Positions 42,033-51,259 of a stretch of DNA of 64,000 bases are shown here, piece after piece. The translations under genes were made by a program, and so were the position numbers. The DNA is taken from assembly GCA_014192545.1 (NCBI GenBank), contig BJHL01000003.1, forward strand, positions 1 through 64,000. The letters run 5' to 3'. The notes under the pieces are model-generated. The model worked only from the letters and a program-made list of their open reading frames with translations, did not search any database and was not told where the DNA came from. This stretch comes from Phycisphaerae bacterium (lineage in GTDB: Bacteria; Planctomycetota; Phycisphaerae; Phycisphaerales; UBA1924). Position 1 is the stretch's first letter. Each line of letters starts with the position of its first letter.

Positions 42033-42268
42033 GTGGTGGTCTCCGGGCGGAACTTAAAGGGATAATCAGGTGGCCTAAGCGGTCTGTTGTATTGTATAGT
42101 GTGATTTGTTTGTTGTGAAATCCATGTTTTGGGCGGAAGACGCGCGAGTTTGAGTTGCGAAATTGCGTGATGATCGGTAGGATGCGGCGTATTGATCGAC
42201 GCGATGTTCGTCTTGCAAGTTGCACAGTTTGGTCCGCAATCAGGTGATTGGAACACAAGGGAGGCCGT

Positions 42269-42481
42269 ATGGCGATTGATCCACGGATGTATGAGAAGTA
42301 TTCAGGCCGCAAGGGTGATCCGACAACGCGCATGGGCGCGGCGCTCGCGAGTGATGCGAAGGCCAAGCAAGAGCGCGACGCGATGCCCAAGGGTGTTTCG
42401 GGTGGAATGAAAACCATAGCTCAACCCGGCATGTTCATGCAGTTCATTTACGCGATCAAGGATCGGCTGCGGACGAAGTAA
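42269..42481 (+). CDS. Small hypothetical protein
   Basis: A 70-residue basic protein (MAIDPRMYEKYSGRKGDPTT) with a Met-rich end containing one hydrophobic stretch (GMFMQFIYAI). No family known to me. The excellent GGGAGG ribosome site five bases before the ATG supports it being a real gene. It stands alone between two leftward genes. Confidence 0.6.
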   Translation: MAIDPRMYEKYSGRKGDPTTRMGAALASDAKAKQERDAMPKGVSGGMKTIAQPGMFMQFIYAIKDRLRTK

Positions 42482-42708
42482 TGCAGGCTGCAAAATCTCG
42501 CGGTACAAAAAACAGGAACGACCGGACAAGTTATTGGCTTGCGTTCCGGCCGCCCCCTCTCGTGGTTGAGGTGTAAGTATTTTGTCCGCAGAGGAGAACC
42601 CATCGGGAGCCGCAGGCAAGCGGCGGTATATGAGATATGTACGCAGAGGTTAAGGAGTGGGTCCGTGAATCCGCGAGATTTTTCGACAGGTTTTTTGCAA
42701 GCGCGAAG

Positions 42709-43920
42709 TTACTCGAAGTAGACGCGGTATTCGCTCTGCCAGAGCGGGTAGGCGACGTGGCAGCGGAAGGCGATAAAATCGGCGGGGCTGCATCCTGTAA
42801 ACGCTTTGTCAGAAAGCGTTTGCAGCACTTCGGCGTAGGTGTCAACGTCGGGTGACCGACGGTTGAGTTTGCTAACCAACACTTCATCCGGAAAACGCTC
42901 GTACCAACATTCTTGATAGGAACCACCTTTGCTATCACCAGGTGGAGCGGAAAAAGAAAGGCACGCGGCGCGGGGGCGGCGGCCTTCGAGCAGGTCTCGG
43001 TGGATGAACATGTCGTGAACAAGGACGCGCGTGGGCTGCATGATGCGGACGCTGGGAGCAAGGCGGGCGGTTGTTGAGCCGCGTGGATCGAGGGGCGCGT
43101 CGGAGTTGAAAGTCATTGCGATATCCACGCCGTGTTTGGTGGCGGGAACGTGCTCGGTGTCGACGACGAGCAGGGTGCGGTCTTGTTCGCCGACGATGCG
43201 TTCGGCGCGGAGGCCGGCGGTGCTGAGAGATTCAATGATCTCCCAATCTGCGCCGGATTGCGTGCTTGGCGGGGCTTTCCGGATGTGCATCGCGGGATGA
43301 TCCCAGTAACCTGCGTAGATGAAGGGAACGACGGGACGCGCGCCGGGTTCGCGACGAATGCCGCGGAAGGCGAGGGCAACTTGCACGTGCATGCGACCGG
43401 GGTTGTCGCTGGGCATGTAGACGCCGGCGGCGAGTTTGGCGTCAAGCTGTTCACCAGTGACGTTGCTGGCTGCGGTGAAGAGTGCGCGGCGCTGAGTGCG
43501 TTGACGGTCTTCACGCACGGCGCTGCCTGCGTTGCTTGCGCGGGCTTTGGCGATGGCGTGGATGAGGCCGGTTTGAGAGAGTCGCGTCTCTTGAAGGACT
43601 GTGGCGAACTTTGCGGTTGCGCCCAATGCTGCTTCGGCGGCCATGATCGTGGCCGGGTCTTCGTTGGCAGCGTTAATGCAGGCTTGCGCGACGGAGCGAA
43701 GTGCTTCGGGACCGGGAAAGCGGGCGTAGGCGTGCAGGCCGTCTTTGCTGGAGTTGGCGCCTTCGACGATACGCTGGCAGGTGCCTTTGGGAAGGCTCAG
43801 GTAACGAGCGAGCGCGGAGATGCCTTGGGCGGGCTCAGGAAGAGTTGCGAGAAGTTGTTGCCAGGCGGCGATGAGTCGGTCACCATCACGCTGGAGTTGG
43901 TCGAGTTGCTTTCGCTGCAT
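42709..43920 (-). CDS. HTH-containing protein of unknown function
   Basis: A 403-residue soluble protein. Residues about 35-55 (ISALARYLSLPKGTCQRIVEG) look like a helix-turn-helix. A mostly helical part follows, then a strand-rich C-terminal half (HVQVALAFRGIRREPGARPV, TLLVVDTEHVPATKHGVDIA, TRVLVHDMFIHRDLLEG). It may be a transcriptional regulator with a sensing domain, but I recognise no family. The ATG at 43920 (MQRKQL) is preferred; 43932 would add four residues. Confidence 0.6.
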   Translation of the reverse strand: MQRKQLDQLQRDGDRLIAAWQQLLATLPEPAQGISALARYLSLPKGTCQRIVEGANSSKDGLHAYARFPGPEALRSVAQACINAANEDPATIMAAEAALGATAKFATVLQETRLSQTGLIHAIAKARASNAGSAVREDRQRTQRRALFTAASNVTGEQLDAKLAAGVYMPSDNPGRMHVQVALAFRGIRREPGARPVVPFIYAGYWDHPAMHIRKAPPSTQSGADWEIIESLSTAGLRAERIVGEQDRTLLVVDTEHVPATKHGVDIAMTFNSDAPLDPRGSTTARLAPSVRIMQPTRVLVHDMFIHRDLLEGRRPRAACLSFSAPPGDSKGGSYQECWYERFPDEVLVSKLNRRSPDVDTYAEVLQTLSDKAFTGCSPADFIAFRCHVAYPLWQSEYRVYFE

Positions 43921-44038
43921 GCCAGGATGCACCTAGTCCACGAATTACCCCTGCTGACCCAGAGTACACCAGAGCGTGGAATACGAACATGGTAGTTGCG
44001 TATTTGAGATAAGAAATCGTGGTAAAGAGACCCGCGCG

Positions 44039-45358
44039 TCAGATAAAGCAGCGCAGGGCGGTTGGTTCGTCGATGGCTTGCGCGGGGGCGATTGGATTTT
44101 GGGTCGGTGAGCCAGCGGGAGAATCTGTGGTGCGGCGGCGGTGGACGGCAGCGAGGATGCTGTCTTGCGGGTTGGGGCGGACGATTGGCGCGTCGCTGCC
44201 GAAGAGGATGGTTTTGCCGGGAATGAGGCCTGATTTGATGAAATCACGGATGGGCAGGACGCGCTCGAGACGGCTGGCGAGTTCTCGCTCGAGGACTTCG
44301 ATGTCGTAGAGCAGGTGGCAGGGTTGGAGGCTGGCGATGACTCCGAGATCCGCGAAGCGTTGCACGTCGCGCGGGTGGACGAGTTCGGCGTGTTCGATGC
44401 GGATGGCGCGGCTGAGCGTGGTGATATCGGCAGGTGTGCGCGGCAGTGATTGGGCGGCGTTGAGGACGGCTCGGACGGCGGCATCTCCGATGGCGTGGGC
44501 GGCGAAGCCAACATTGTGGGCGCGACAGGTGGAGATAGCGTCGGCGATTTCACGCTCGTTCATGAGCGGCGTGCCGCAGGGATGATCGGGCAGTGGATTG
44601 GCGAAGGGCTCGAGCATCCACGCGGTGCGGCTATTGAGGGTGCCGTCGACGAAAACTTTGCCGCCTGTGAGTTCGACGACGTTAGAGCGCGACCAAGACT
44701 TGCTCGCGGCGTGTTGGTGGGCGAGGTCGGGCACGAGCGGGTAGAGACAGATGCGGCGGATGTTGAGCTGCGCGAGCGTGCCGTCATCGTGCATGGTTGC
44801 GAGGATGGGGCCTAGCCAACTGGGCGTGAGCAGGTCGTGAACTTCGATGAAGCCGTGGGAGGCGAAGTCGCGCAAGGCGGCGATGGTGATGTCGCGTTGC
44901 TCGGCGGGTGTTGGCTCGGGGACGGATTCGCGTACGAGGCGGCAGGCGGATTCGAGCAGAAGGCCTGTTGGGTTGTTGTGGTTGTCGCGAACGATGACGC
45001 CACCGTCGGGATTTGGGGCGTTGTCGGCGATTTTTGCCGCGCGGAAGGCGAGGGTGTTGGCGAGTAGAGCGTGGTAGTCAAAGCACATGAGCATCGCGGG
45101 GCGCGATGGGCAAGCGGCGTCGATCTGCGGGCGCGTGGGCCAGGCGCGATCGATCCAGGCTTCGACGCGGATACCGCCGGCGAGGAGCCAGCGCGTGTGG
45201 GATGGGTCGATGGCGTCGAGGCGCGCGGACTCTGCGCGGATACGGTCAATGCATTCGGCGATGCTGGTGCAGTCGGCGAGATTGAGTGTGGTGAGTGAGC
45301 GGCCGTGCGCGGGGATGTGAGCGTGGGCTTCGCGCAGTGGCGGGGTTGGAGCGAGCAT
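44039..45358 (-). CDS. Amidohydrolase family 3 protein (YtcJ-like)
   Basis: A 439-residue metal-dependent hydrolase. Motifs: REAHAHIPAHG near the N-terminus (the HxH metal site), LTGGKVFVDGTLNSRTAWM, NVGFAAHAIGDAAVRAVLNA, IEHAELVHPRDVQRFADLGV, and LFGSDAPIVRPNPQDSILAA with the catalytic Asp. The order matches YtcJ-like amidohydrolases, whose substrates are mostly unknown. The N-terminal beta-sandwich that usually precedes the first HxH is shortened: only about ten residues lie before it. Leftward, downstream of no close partner. Confidence 0.82.
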   Translation of the reverse strand: MLAPTPPLREAHAHIPAHGRSLTTLNLADCTSIAECIDRIRAESARLDAIDPSHTRWLLAGGIRVEAWIDRAWPTRPQIDAACPSRPAMLMCFDYHALLANTLAFRAAKIADNAPNPDGGVIVRDNHNNPTGLLLESACRLVRESVPEPTPAEQRDITIAALRDFASHGFIEVHDLLTPSWLGPILATMHDDGTLAQLNIRRICLYPLVPDLAHQHAASKSWSRSNVVELTGGKVFVDGTLNSRTAWMLEPFANPLPDHPCGTPLMNEREIADAISTCRAHNVGFAAHAIGDAAVRAVLNAAQSLPRTPADITTLSRAIRIEHAELVHPRDVQRFADLGVIASLQPCHLLYDIEVLERELASRLERVLPIRDFIKSGLIPGKTILFGSDAPIVRPNPQDSILAAVHRRRTTDSPAGSPTQNPIAPAQAIDEPTALRCFI

Positions 45359-45400
45359 GGGGGATTATTCGCGGGGTGGAGGCGGGCTATTCCACGCGAG

Positions 45401-45733
45401 TTATTCCAAACCGCGTTGGGATTTGGCGACGACTTTGCCCCCTTGGAAAGTCACGGAGACTTCTTTGCTTTTGGCTTTCCAGATGTAGGTGAGTTGGCTG
45501 TTGGTGCTGGAGCCAGCGATGCCGCCTGCGGAGATGCTGACGCCTGTGGTGTCGTCGCGTTCGCCTTTGCCGCCCAGGAGATTTTCAACTTCGTACTCGG
45601 CTTGGCCGGTTTTGATTTGGTTGAAATTGGCGAGGGTGAGCTGGTCTTCGCAACCTTGGAGGAAGACGCAGGTGGCGAGGGTGAGTGAAGCGATAAGGGC
45701 GCGGGAGAAGCGGGTGTGCATGTGGGACAGCAT
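45401..45733 (-). CDS. BamE/DUF3862-like lipoprotein
   Basis: A 110-residue lipoprotein with a signal ending in the lipobox LQGC. The mature part (LTLANFNQIKTGQAEYEVEN then LLGGKGE, later LTYIWKAKSKEVSVTFQGGK) follows the pattern of DUF3862/SmpA-like small alpha-beta domains, where a short repeat senses or binds an envelope partner. Start at 45733 or 45721. Role unknown beyond an envelope location. Confidence 0.72.
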   Translation of the reverse strand: MLSHMHTRFSRALIASLTLATCVFLQGCEDQLTLANFNQIKTGQAEYEVENLLGGKGERDDTTGVSISAGGIAGSSTNSQLTYIWKAKSKEVSVTFQGGKVVAKSQRGLE

Positions 45734-45781
45734 ACACGAAGCGTCAAGGGTTGTGGGACAGTCGGCTGAATGAAAGGCGGG

Positions 45782-45815
45782 GGCACCGCAAAGCACGCAA
45801 AGGTCGCGAAGGGAA
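45782..45815. repeat. Copy of the CACCGCAAAG dispersed repeat
   Basis: GGCACCGCAAAGCACGCAAA followed by GGTCGCGAAGGG, a member of the A/G-rich family also seen at 23556, 35807, 36515 and 49713. Confidence 0.5.
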
Positions 45816-45821
45816 AAAGAG

Positions 45822-47273
45822 TTAGTGCTTGGGGGTGTCGGTTGGGGCCGGGTGGATCAGCGGGTCGGCGGCGGGTTGGGTGGGTGCTGCGGGAGGTTGT
45901 TCTTTGGTGGGGTCGGCTGCGGGAACAGCGTCTGGTTCAGCGGGTGCGGGATGTTCTTCGGCGGGATCGACTTTGGGGAGTGCGGGCAGTTCGCTCTTAG
46001 CGGGATTCCAGAGGAAGAGCCAGAAGCGCGTGGGCTGGGCGGGTTGGAGGTCGTTGTCGCTGGTGACGATGAGGACGCGGCGGCCGTCGATTTCGGGGCC
46101 GAGGGTGATGCCTTCGATTTTTTCGGGCATTTGGTCGTTGACCAGTTGCCACTTTTCGTCCATGAAGTTGAGCACGGAGAGTTTGGTGAGGGGGATGACG
46201 CCATCTGGAACTTCGTCGCGCGGGAGGGCTTCGATGGAACTGATGTCGGTGGGTTGTTGATTTTTGTTGAGCGGAGAATCGCCTGCGACGCTGACGCGGA
46301 AGAGTCCGCGGCGTTTGGATTCGAAGCCGCCTTTGCCGTCGCGCTCGAGGACGAGCAAGTCGGTGTTGCCAAAGGCGTAGATTTCGTTGACGCCATCGCG
46401 AGCGTCGTCGAGTTGGTAGAGGTATTCCTTGAAGGCAGGCTTTTCGGCGGATTTTTGGTCCGTTTCCCAAGCGGCAGGCAAGGTCACTTCGAGCAGCCGC
46501 ATGTTGAGACCTTTACGACGGTTGCGGTCGTCGAGGGAGTTGTCTTGGATGAGGGGGCTTTGGGTGATGACGAAGAGGCGGGTGCCGTCGGGCGAAATCG
46601 CGAGGCTTTCGAAGCCGCGATTGGCTTGGCGACCTGACGTGTTGGCGGGAGGCATTTCTTCTTGGTAGGTGACGGCGGGTATTGCGATGCCGTAACGCGC
46701 GGGGAGTTGGAGACGGCGCAGGTGCTTGCCGGTTTCGTCGAATTGATCGATCCATGGGCCGTATTCGTCGGCGATCCACCAGGTGCCTTTGCCGGCGGGG
46801 CCTGCTTGGGCGACGCGGATGGACTCGGGGTCGTAGCGCTGAGGGATTTTAGTTTCGGAGCCGTCGGGAGCGGGGAGTTTGGGCTCAGGGCGATTGAGAG
46901 AGCCGCGGAAGGGGGTGCCGTCGGCGGCGGTGAGCAGGACGGTTTTGATGAGTTTGACTTGGAGCTCTTCTTTGCTGCGGAGGTTGGTTGCGATGCGGAA
47001 GATTTGGACGCGGCAGTGGAAGTCGCTCGCGCCGTCGAAGGGGCCGCGGTCGCAGACGGAGACGTAGGTTTTGGTGGCGGGGTCGTAGTCGATGCCTGAG
47101 CCGAAAGAGCCCAGCAGGTTGTTGGGCAGGCCTTCGGGGCCGGTGCCTTCGAGTTTGGAGAAGTCGGTGGCTTCGCCACTGATGGTTTGCGTGGTGATGA
47201 GTTCGAACTGCGCGAAGGCAGACGAGGCGCAGAGGGATGCGAGCATCGCGAGTCGGCGGGCGTGGGTGAGCAT
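45822..47273 (-). CDS. Esterase-like activity of phytase family protein, exported
   Basis: A 483-residue protein with a signal peptide (cut near AFAQ) and a beta-propeller-like body of the phytase-like esterase family (PF13449): GSGIDYDPATKTYVSVCDRG, RYDPESIRVAQ, WWIADEYGPWIDQFDETGK, NRGFESLAISPDGTRLFVIT and KIEGITLGPEIDGRRVLIVTS. The last 60 residues are Pro/Ala-rich. Substrate unknown. It is encoded leftward between the HtrA gene and the lipoprotein gene. Confidence 0.82.
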   Translation of the reverse strand: MLTHARRLAMLASLCASSAFAQFELITTQTISGEATDFSKLEGTGPEGLPNNLLGSFGSGIDYDPATKTYVSVCDRGPFDGASDFHCRVQIFRIATNLRSKEELQVKLIKTVLLTAADGTPFRGSLNRPEPKLPAPDGSETKIPQRYDPESIRVAQAGPAGKGTWWIADEYGPWIDQFDETGKHLRRLQLPARYGIAIPAVTYQEEMPPANTSGRQANRGFESLAISPDGTRLFVITQSPLIQDNSLDDRNRRKGLNMRLLEVTLPAAWETDQKSAEKPAFKEYLYQLDDARDGVNEIYAFGNTDLLVLERDGKGGFESKRRGLFRVSVAGDSPLNKNQQPTDISSIEALPRDEVPDGVIPLTKLSVLNFMDEKWQLVNDQMPEKIEGITLGPEIDGRRVLIVTSDNDLQPAQPTRFWLFLWNPAKSELPALPKVDPAEEHPAPAEPDAVPAADPTKEQPPAAPTQPAADPLIHPAPTDTPKH

Positions 47274-47320
47274 GCGTGATGGTACGCGCCAGCGAGAAAA
47301 GGGAGCAGAAAAGCGGGCGG

Positions 47321-48736
47321 CTAGTTGTTGGGTCGGAGCGTCACGTCGCGGCGAAGGGTGTGGCCGTTCTCGTCGGTGTATTCAACGACGAGATCGACGC
47401 GTCGGCCTAAGAATGCGCCGTGCTTGTCGAGAGCGAAGAGGAAGGCGGCGACGTCGGCGACGGGTTCATTTTCGACGCTGATGATAGTGTCGCCTTCGCG
47501 CAGGGGGTTGGGGGTATCGCCCAGCGGGAGCGTGGTCGCGACGACGACTTGTTTCTTTTGGTCGATGACATCGACGCGGTATTGATCGCGGAGGATGCGT
47601 ATGAAGTTGCCGGCGCGGGCTTCGTCGGAGATGGCACCGAGGGTGACTTGGAACTCGAGGGGGAGACCATCGCGATAGATGCGGATGGCAACTTGTGTGC
47701 CTGGGACTTTGCTGCTGATGATTGCTCGCATCACGTCGCTGCTGCTGGTGACTTCGCCTTCTATGGCGATGATGATGTCGCCAGCTTTGAGGCCCGCTTT
47801 TTCGGCGGGGCCGTCGGGTTGGACGCGGTCTATAGGTACGCCCAGGCCTACGTGTTTGCCATTGGAGTCGTAGACGGGCTCTTCGCCTTCGCGGAAGGTG
47901 ATGCCCATGAAGCCGGTGCGGAGGGTGCCGCCGCCGATGATTTGCTGCACGCGGGACTCGATGGTGGCGAGGGGAATGGCGAAGCTGATGCCGGCGCTTT
48001 GGCCTTGGCTGCCGCCTTCGTTGTCATTGGCGGTAGCGATGGCGACGTTCATGCCGACGACTTTGCCGTGGACGTCAACGAGTGGGCCGCCTGAGTTTCC
48101 GGGGTTGACGGCGGCGTCGGTCTGGATGTAGTTGCTGATGTTTTGTGAGAAGCCAAAGCCTGAGCGTGCGCTGCGGCCCAGGCCTGAGACGATGCCTTCG
48201 CTCATGCTGAACTTGAAACCGAAGGGAGAGCCGAAGGCGTAGACGCGCTCGCCTTGATTCAGGCGCTGGCCGGTTGCGCGGAGGGCGGGGACGATGTGGT
48301 CGCCTGTGTCGACTTTGACGACGGCGATGTCGGTGATGACGTCGGCCCCCACTACTTCGCCGCGGGCGATGCGGCCGTCGTGGAACTGAACGGAGACGCG
48401 CGTGGCGGAGCCCACGACGTGCGCGTTGGTGATGATGTGGCCTGCGTCGTCGAAGATCCAGCCTGAGCCGGTTGAGCCCCAGCGGCCTGAGCCGCGCATG
48501 CGGCCGTTGACTTGCAGGTGGACGACGCTGGGCTCGACGGCGTCGGCGACGGCGCGGGTGGCGGTGTTGATGCGCTCCAGGATGTCGTCGGCTTCGATGG
48601 CGGCGCGGGAGATGGCGACTTGTTGCTGGGTGCGAGCGGCACTGACGGCGTGCATGACGGCGGGAATGGCAAAGAGCAATGTGCCGGTGGAGGCGAGCAC
48701 GACGAGGGCGGGGCCGTAGGAACTGAAGCGACGCAT
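47321..48736 (-). CDS. HtrA/DegP-type serine protease with two PDZ domains
   Basis: A 471-residue envelope protease for damaged or signalling proteins. A single N-terminal helix or uncleaved signal (LVVLASTGTLLFAIPAVM) precedes the trypsin-like domain with His106 (NAHVV), Asp136 (TDIAVVKVD) and Ser215 (GNSGGP). One PDZ domain is clear (VQPDGPAEKAGLKAGDIIIAIEG), and a second, weaker one closes the protein (NPLREGDTIISVENEPVADV). All catalytic residues are intact. Confidence 0.92.
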   Translation of the reverse strand: MRRFSSYGPALVVLASTGTLLFAIPAVMHAVSAARTQQQVAISRAAIEADDILERINTATRAVADAVEPSVVHLQVNGRMRGSGRWGSTGSGWIFDDAGHIITNAHVVGSATRVSVQFHDGRIARGEVVGADVITDIAVVKVDTGDHIVPALRATGQRLNQGERVYAFGSPFGFKFSMSEGIVSGLGRSARSGFGFSQNISNYIQTDAAVNPGNSGGPLVDVHGKVVGMNVAIATANDNEGGSQGQSAGISFAIPLATIESRVQQIIGGGTLRTGFMGITFREGEEPVYDSNGKHVGLGVPIDRVQPDGPAEKAGLKAGDIIIAIEGEVTSSSDVMRAIISSKVPGTQVAIRIYRDGLPLEFQVTLGAISDEARAGNFIRILRDQYRVDVIDQKKQVVVATTLPLGDTPNPLREGDTIISVENEPVADVAAFLFALDKHGAFLGRRVDLVVEYTDENGHTLRRDVTLRPNN

Positions 48737-48902
48737 TGAGTGCTCCGGAGAATCGGTGAGGTAGGGCTTGCCTTTGTGGGGCTTGCCTTAGATGTATTCG
48801 CCAAGGAAACGTGACGGGTTCAGCGGGAGAGGGATAAGTGCGGCGAGAAAGCAGGGAAAACGCACGTTGGGAGGGAAAGTTGCGGGAAATGCACGGGAAA
48901 AG

Positions 48903-49688
48903 TTACTCGTTGGCGGGCAATCCGACTTTGCGAGCGGCGACGGTGGTGACCCAAGTTTTGCCAGCATCTTCGATGGCTTTGCCCAGTTGGGCGGCGGGCT
49001 GGGCGAAGCGCGGGGGATTGTCGGTCATTCCCAGGAGGTCTTGGAGGACGAGGACTTGGGCGTGGCAGGCGTTGCCGGCGCCGATGCCTACGACGGGAAT
49101 GGTTGTGGCTTTGAGCACGGCGGCGGTGAGCGTTTCGGGGACAGCTTCGATGAGCAACATGGAGCAGCCAGCTTGCTCGAGGGCGATGGCATCGCGGAGG
49201 ATTTGGTCGGCGTCGTCGGTAGATTTTCCGGCGGAGACGTAGCCGCTGGTGATGGCGGCACGCTGGGGGCGGCTGCCTATGTGGCCGCAGATGGGGATGC
49301 CTGCGCGGACCATCTGGGCGATCAGCGGAGCGAAGGAGGCGTCGGCTTCGAGTTTGACGATGTCGGCGTGACCTTCGACAAGGAAGCGGCCTGCGTTGCG
49401 GATGGCTTCGGCGTCGGTGGTGTGATAGCTCATGAAGGGCATGTCGGCCATGACGACGCAGTCGGGCGCGCCGCGCTTGACGGCGGCGGTGAGGGCGACG
49501 GCGATGTCGAGGGGCATGTCGATGGTGCGCGTGAAACCGAGAATGACTTCGGCGGCGGTGTCTCCGACGAGCAGGAGATGGACGCCCGCGCGCATGAGGA
49601 GTCGCGCGGTGGTGGCGTCGTAGCAGGTGAGGCAGGCGAAGGGCTCGGCGCGCTGGGCTTGGGCGCGGAGGGATTTGAGCGTGGGCAT
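48903..49688 (-). CDS. panB: 3-methyl-2-oxobutanoate hydroxymethyltransferase
   Basis: The 261-residue enzyme makes ketopantoate from alpha-ketoisovalerate and methylene-tetrahydrofolate, the first step to pantothenate and CoA. Landmarks are FACLTCYDATTARL, VGDTAAEVILGF, CVVMADMPFMSYH, IVKLEADA, GHIGSRPQ (GHLGLTPQ in most members), LIEAVPE and GIGAGNACHAQVLV. The ATG at 49688 gives the normal family length; the frame continues to 50195 without coding character. coaX lies in the same window but not nearby. Confidence 0.92.
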   Translation of the reverse strand: MPTLKSLRAQAQRAEPFACLTCYDATTARLLMRAGVHLLLVGDTAAEVILGFTRTIDMPLDIAVALTAAVKRGAPDCVVMADMPFMSYHTTDAEAIRNAGRFLVEGHADIVKLEADASFAPLIAQMVRAGIPICGHIGSRPQRAAITSGYVSAGKSTDDADQILRDAIALEQAGCSMLLIEAVPETLTAAVLKATTIPVVGIGAGNACHAQVLVLQDLLGMTDNPPRFAQPAAQLGKAIEDAGKTWVTTVAARKVGLPANE

Positions 49689-49712
49689 GGGGGAGGGTAG
49701 AGGCTCTTTGAA

Positions 49713-49757
49713 AACAGAGTTCACCGCGAAGACGCGAAGAACGCAAAGAAGAGAAAG
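49713..49757. repeat. Copy of the TTCACCGCGAAG dispersed repeat
   Basis: TTCACCGCGAAGACGCGAAG and AACGCAAAGAAGAGAAAGG follow the same purine-rich pattern as the copies at 35807 and 36515, here between panB and the divergent transporter gene. Confidence 0.5.
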
Positions 49758-49830
49758 GCCCTTGCGAGGGTGCGTGGTTTGCGGCTGGTTTGAGTCGTGT
49801 CGCGTATTGGTTGCTAGGCTTGGGACCTTG

Positions 49831-51099
49831 ATGAACGAAAGTGACAAATCGGGAGCGGTTGAGCGATCAGCGGCGATGGCTGGCGGCAAGACGAATGTGC
49901 TGGCGGTGCATGCGCTGACGTTTATCAACAGCTTGGGCACGGGTGTGGTGACGAATGGGATCTTTTTCATTACCAAGCAGGGGTATGGATTTTCGGCGTT
50001 GGCAAATTTTGGGCTTGGGGTGTTGTTGGGGGTGACGTACATCTTCGGGGCGTTGGCGGCGGGGCCTGTGCAGCGCGGACTGCGACGGGCGTTTCCGCAG
50101 TTGAGCACGCGGGCGATTTTGTGTGGCATCATGGTGCTGCTGGGGGTGATGTGTGCGCTGCCGATTGGAGCGGCGAAGATGGGCGTGACCAGCACATGGC
50201 CTGCGTGGGTGCTGGTAGCGATTTACAGTCCGTTGTCGGGGATGTTGTGGCCCATTGTGGAGAGCTATTTGTCGGGTGGGCGCAGCGGGCAGGTGCTGCG
50301 GAAGACCATCGGCGTGTGGAACATTGTGTGGAGCAGTGCGCTGGTGGTGGCGTATTGGGCGATTTCGCCGCTGATCAAGGATCATGCGGTGGAGGCAGTG
50401 GCGGCGCTGGGCTCAACGCACTTGTTGGGGCTTGTGTGTTTGATCGCGTTTGCGAGAGAGCCTGCGGCGCATGTGCATGCGGAGCATGAGCCGCATCCGG
50501 TGGTGTATGAGAAGCTGCTGGTGGCGTTTCGGTGGCTGCTGCCTATGAGTTATGTGGTGAGCAGTGCGCTGGGGCCTTATCTGCCGGATTTGATGCCGAA
50601 GCTGAAGGTGCCGGAACATTTGCAGACGATTACGGCGAGTGCGTGGCTGATACCGCGATGCTTGGCGTTTGCGGTGATGGGATTTTGGCCCGGGTGGCAC
50701 GGCAAGTGGTGGCCGGCGATTGCGGGTGGTGGCGCGCTGCTCGCGGGTTTTGCAGTGTGCGTGGCGAGCACGTTTGCGGGCGGGGCGGGGCTGGCGGTTT
50801 TGCTCGCGGGGCTGGCGCTGTTTGGCGTGGGGATGGGGACGATTTATAGCGGCGCGATTTATTACGCGATGGAAGTTGGCAAGGCTCAGGTGGATGCGGG
50901 CGGGACGCACGAGGCGTTGATTGGCGCGGGATACACGCTTGGGCCGCTGTGCGGCATAGCGGCGGTTGGCATAGTGCATGCACGCGGCATGCGCGAGGGG
51001 AGCGTGAACACGTTGCTGCTGGTGGAGGTGGCGATCATCGCGATGGTGATGGCCATGGTGGTGGTGAGGCAGGTGAGGCGGGGAGGTCGGGAAGCGTGA
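49831..51099 (+). CDS. MFS-type transporter
   Basis: A 422-residue membrane protein with about twelve hydrophobic segments and a central cytoplasmic loop (FAREPAAHVHAEHEPHPVVYEKLL). The loop between helices 2 and 3 is GPVQRGLRRAFPQLSTRAIL. The general layout is major facilitator; the substrate cannot be told. The ATG at 49831 (MNESDKSG) begins just before the first helix. It ends three bases before a tRNA on the other strand. Confidence 0.75.
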   Translation: MNESDKSGAVERSAAMAGGKTNVLAVHALTFINSLGTGVVTNGIFFITKQGYGFSALANFGLGVLLGVTYIFGALAAGPVQRGLRRAFPQLSTRAILCGIMVLLGVMCALPIGAAKMGVTSTWPAWVLVAIYSPLSGMLWPIVESYLSGGRSGQVLRKTIGVWNIVWSSALVVAYWAISPLIKDHAVEAVAALGSTHLLGLVCLIAFAREPAAHVHAEHEPHPVVYEKLLVAFRWLLPMSYVVSSALGPYLPDLMPKLKVPEHLQTITASAWLIPRCLAFAVMGFWPGWHGKWWPAIAGGGALLAGFAVCVASTFAGGAGLAVLLAGLALFGVGMGTIYSGAIYYAMEVGKAQVDAGGTHEALIGAGYTLGPLCGIAAVGIVHARGMREGSVNTLLLVEVAIIAMVMAMVVVRQVRRGGREA

Positions 51100-51101
51100 A
51101 T

Positions 51102-51174
51102 GGGGCCAGCAGGATTCGAACCTGCGACCGCACCGATTATGAGTCGGGCGCTCTAACCGCTGAGCTATGGCCCC
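51102..51174 (-). tRNA. tRNA with CAU anticodon, probably tRNA-Ile2
   Basis: The reverse strand folds to a cloverleaf with acceptor GGGGCCA/UGGCCCC, D-arm GCUC/GAGC, anticodon loop CUCAUAA and T-arm GCAGG-UUCGAAU-CCUGC. The loop context CGACUCAUAAUCGG resembles lysidine-modified tRNA-Ile2 more than tRNA-Met; identity needs a covariance model. No CCA is encoded. Confidence 0.8.
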
Positions 51175-51259
51175 CAGGGATGTGCGTGGAGCGTAGTCGC
51201 GCGGGGTCGGGTTGGGCTTGGTGGGCAGGTGTGGGTGGTGTTGGCTATGATGGGGCCGC

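Noticed and set aside
42531..43061. Leftward 176-residue frame overlapping the HTH protein gene end
   Set aside because: Overlaps a better-supported gene in another frame and has low-complexity composition.
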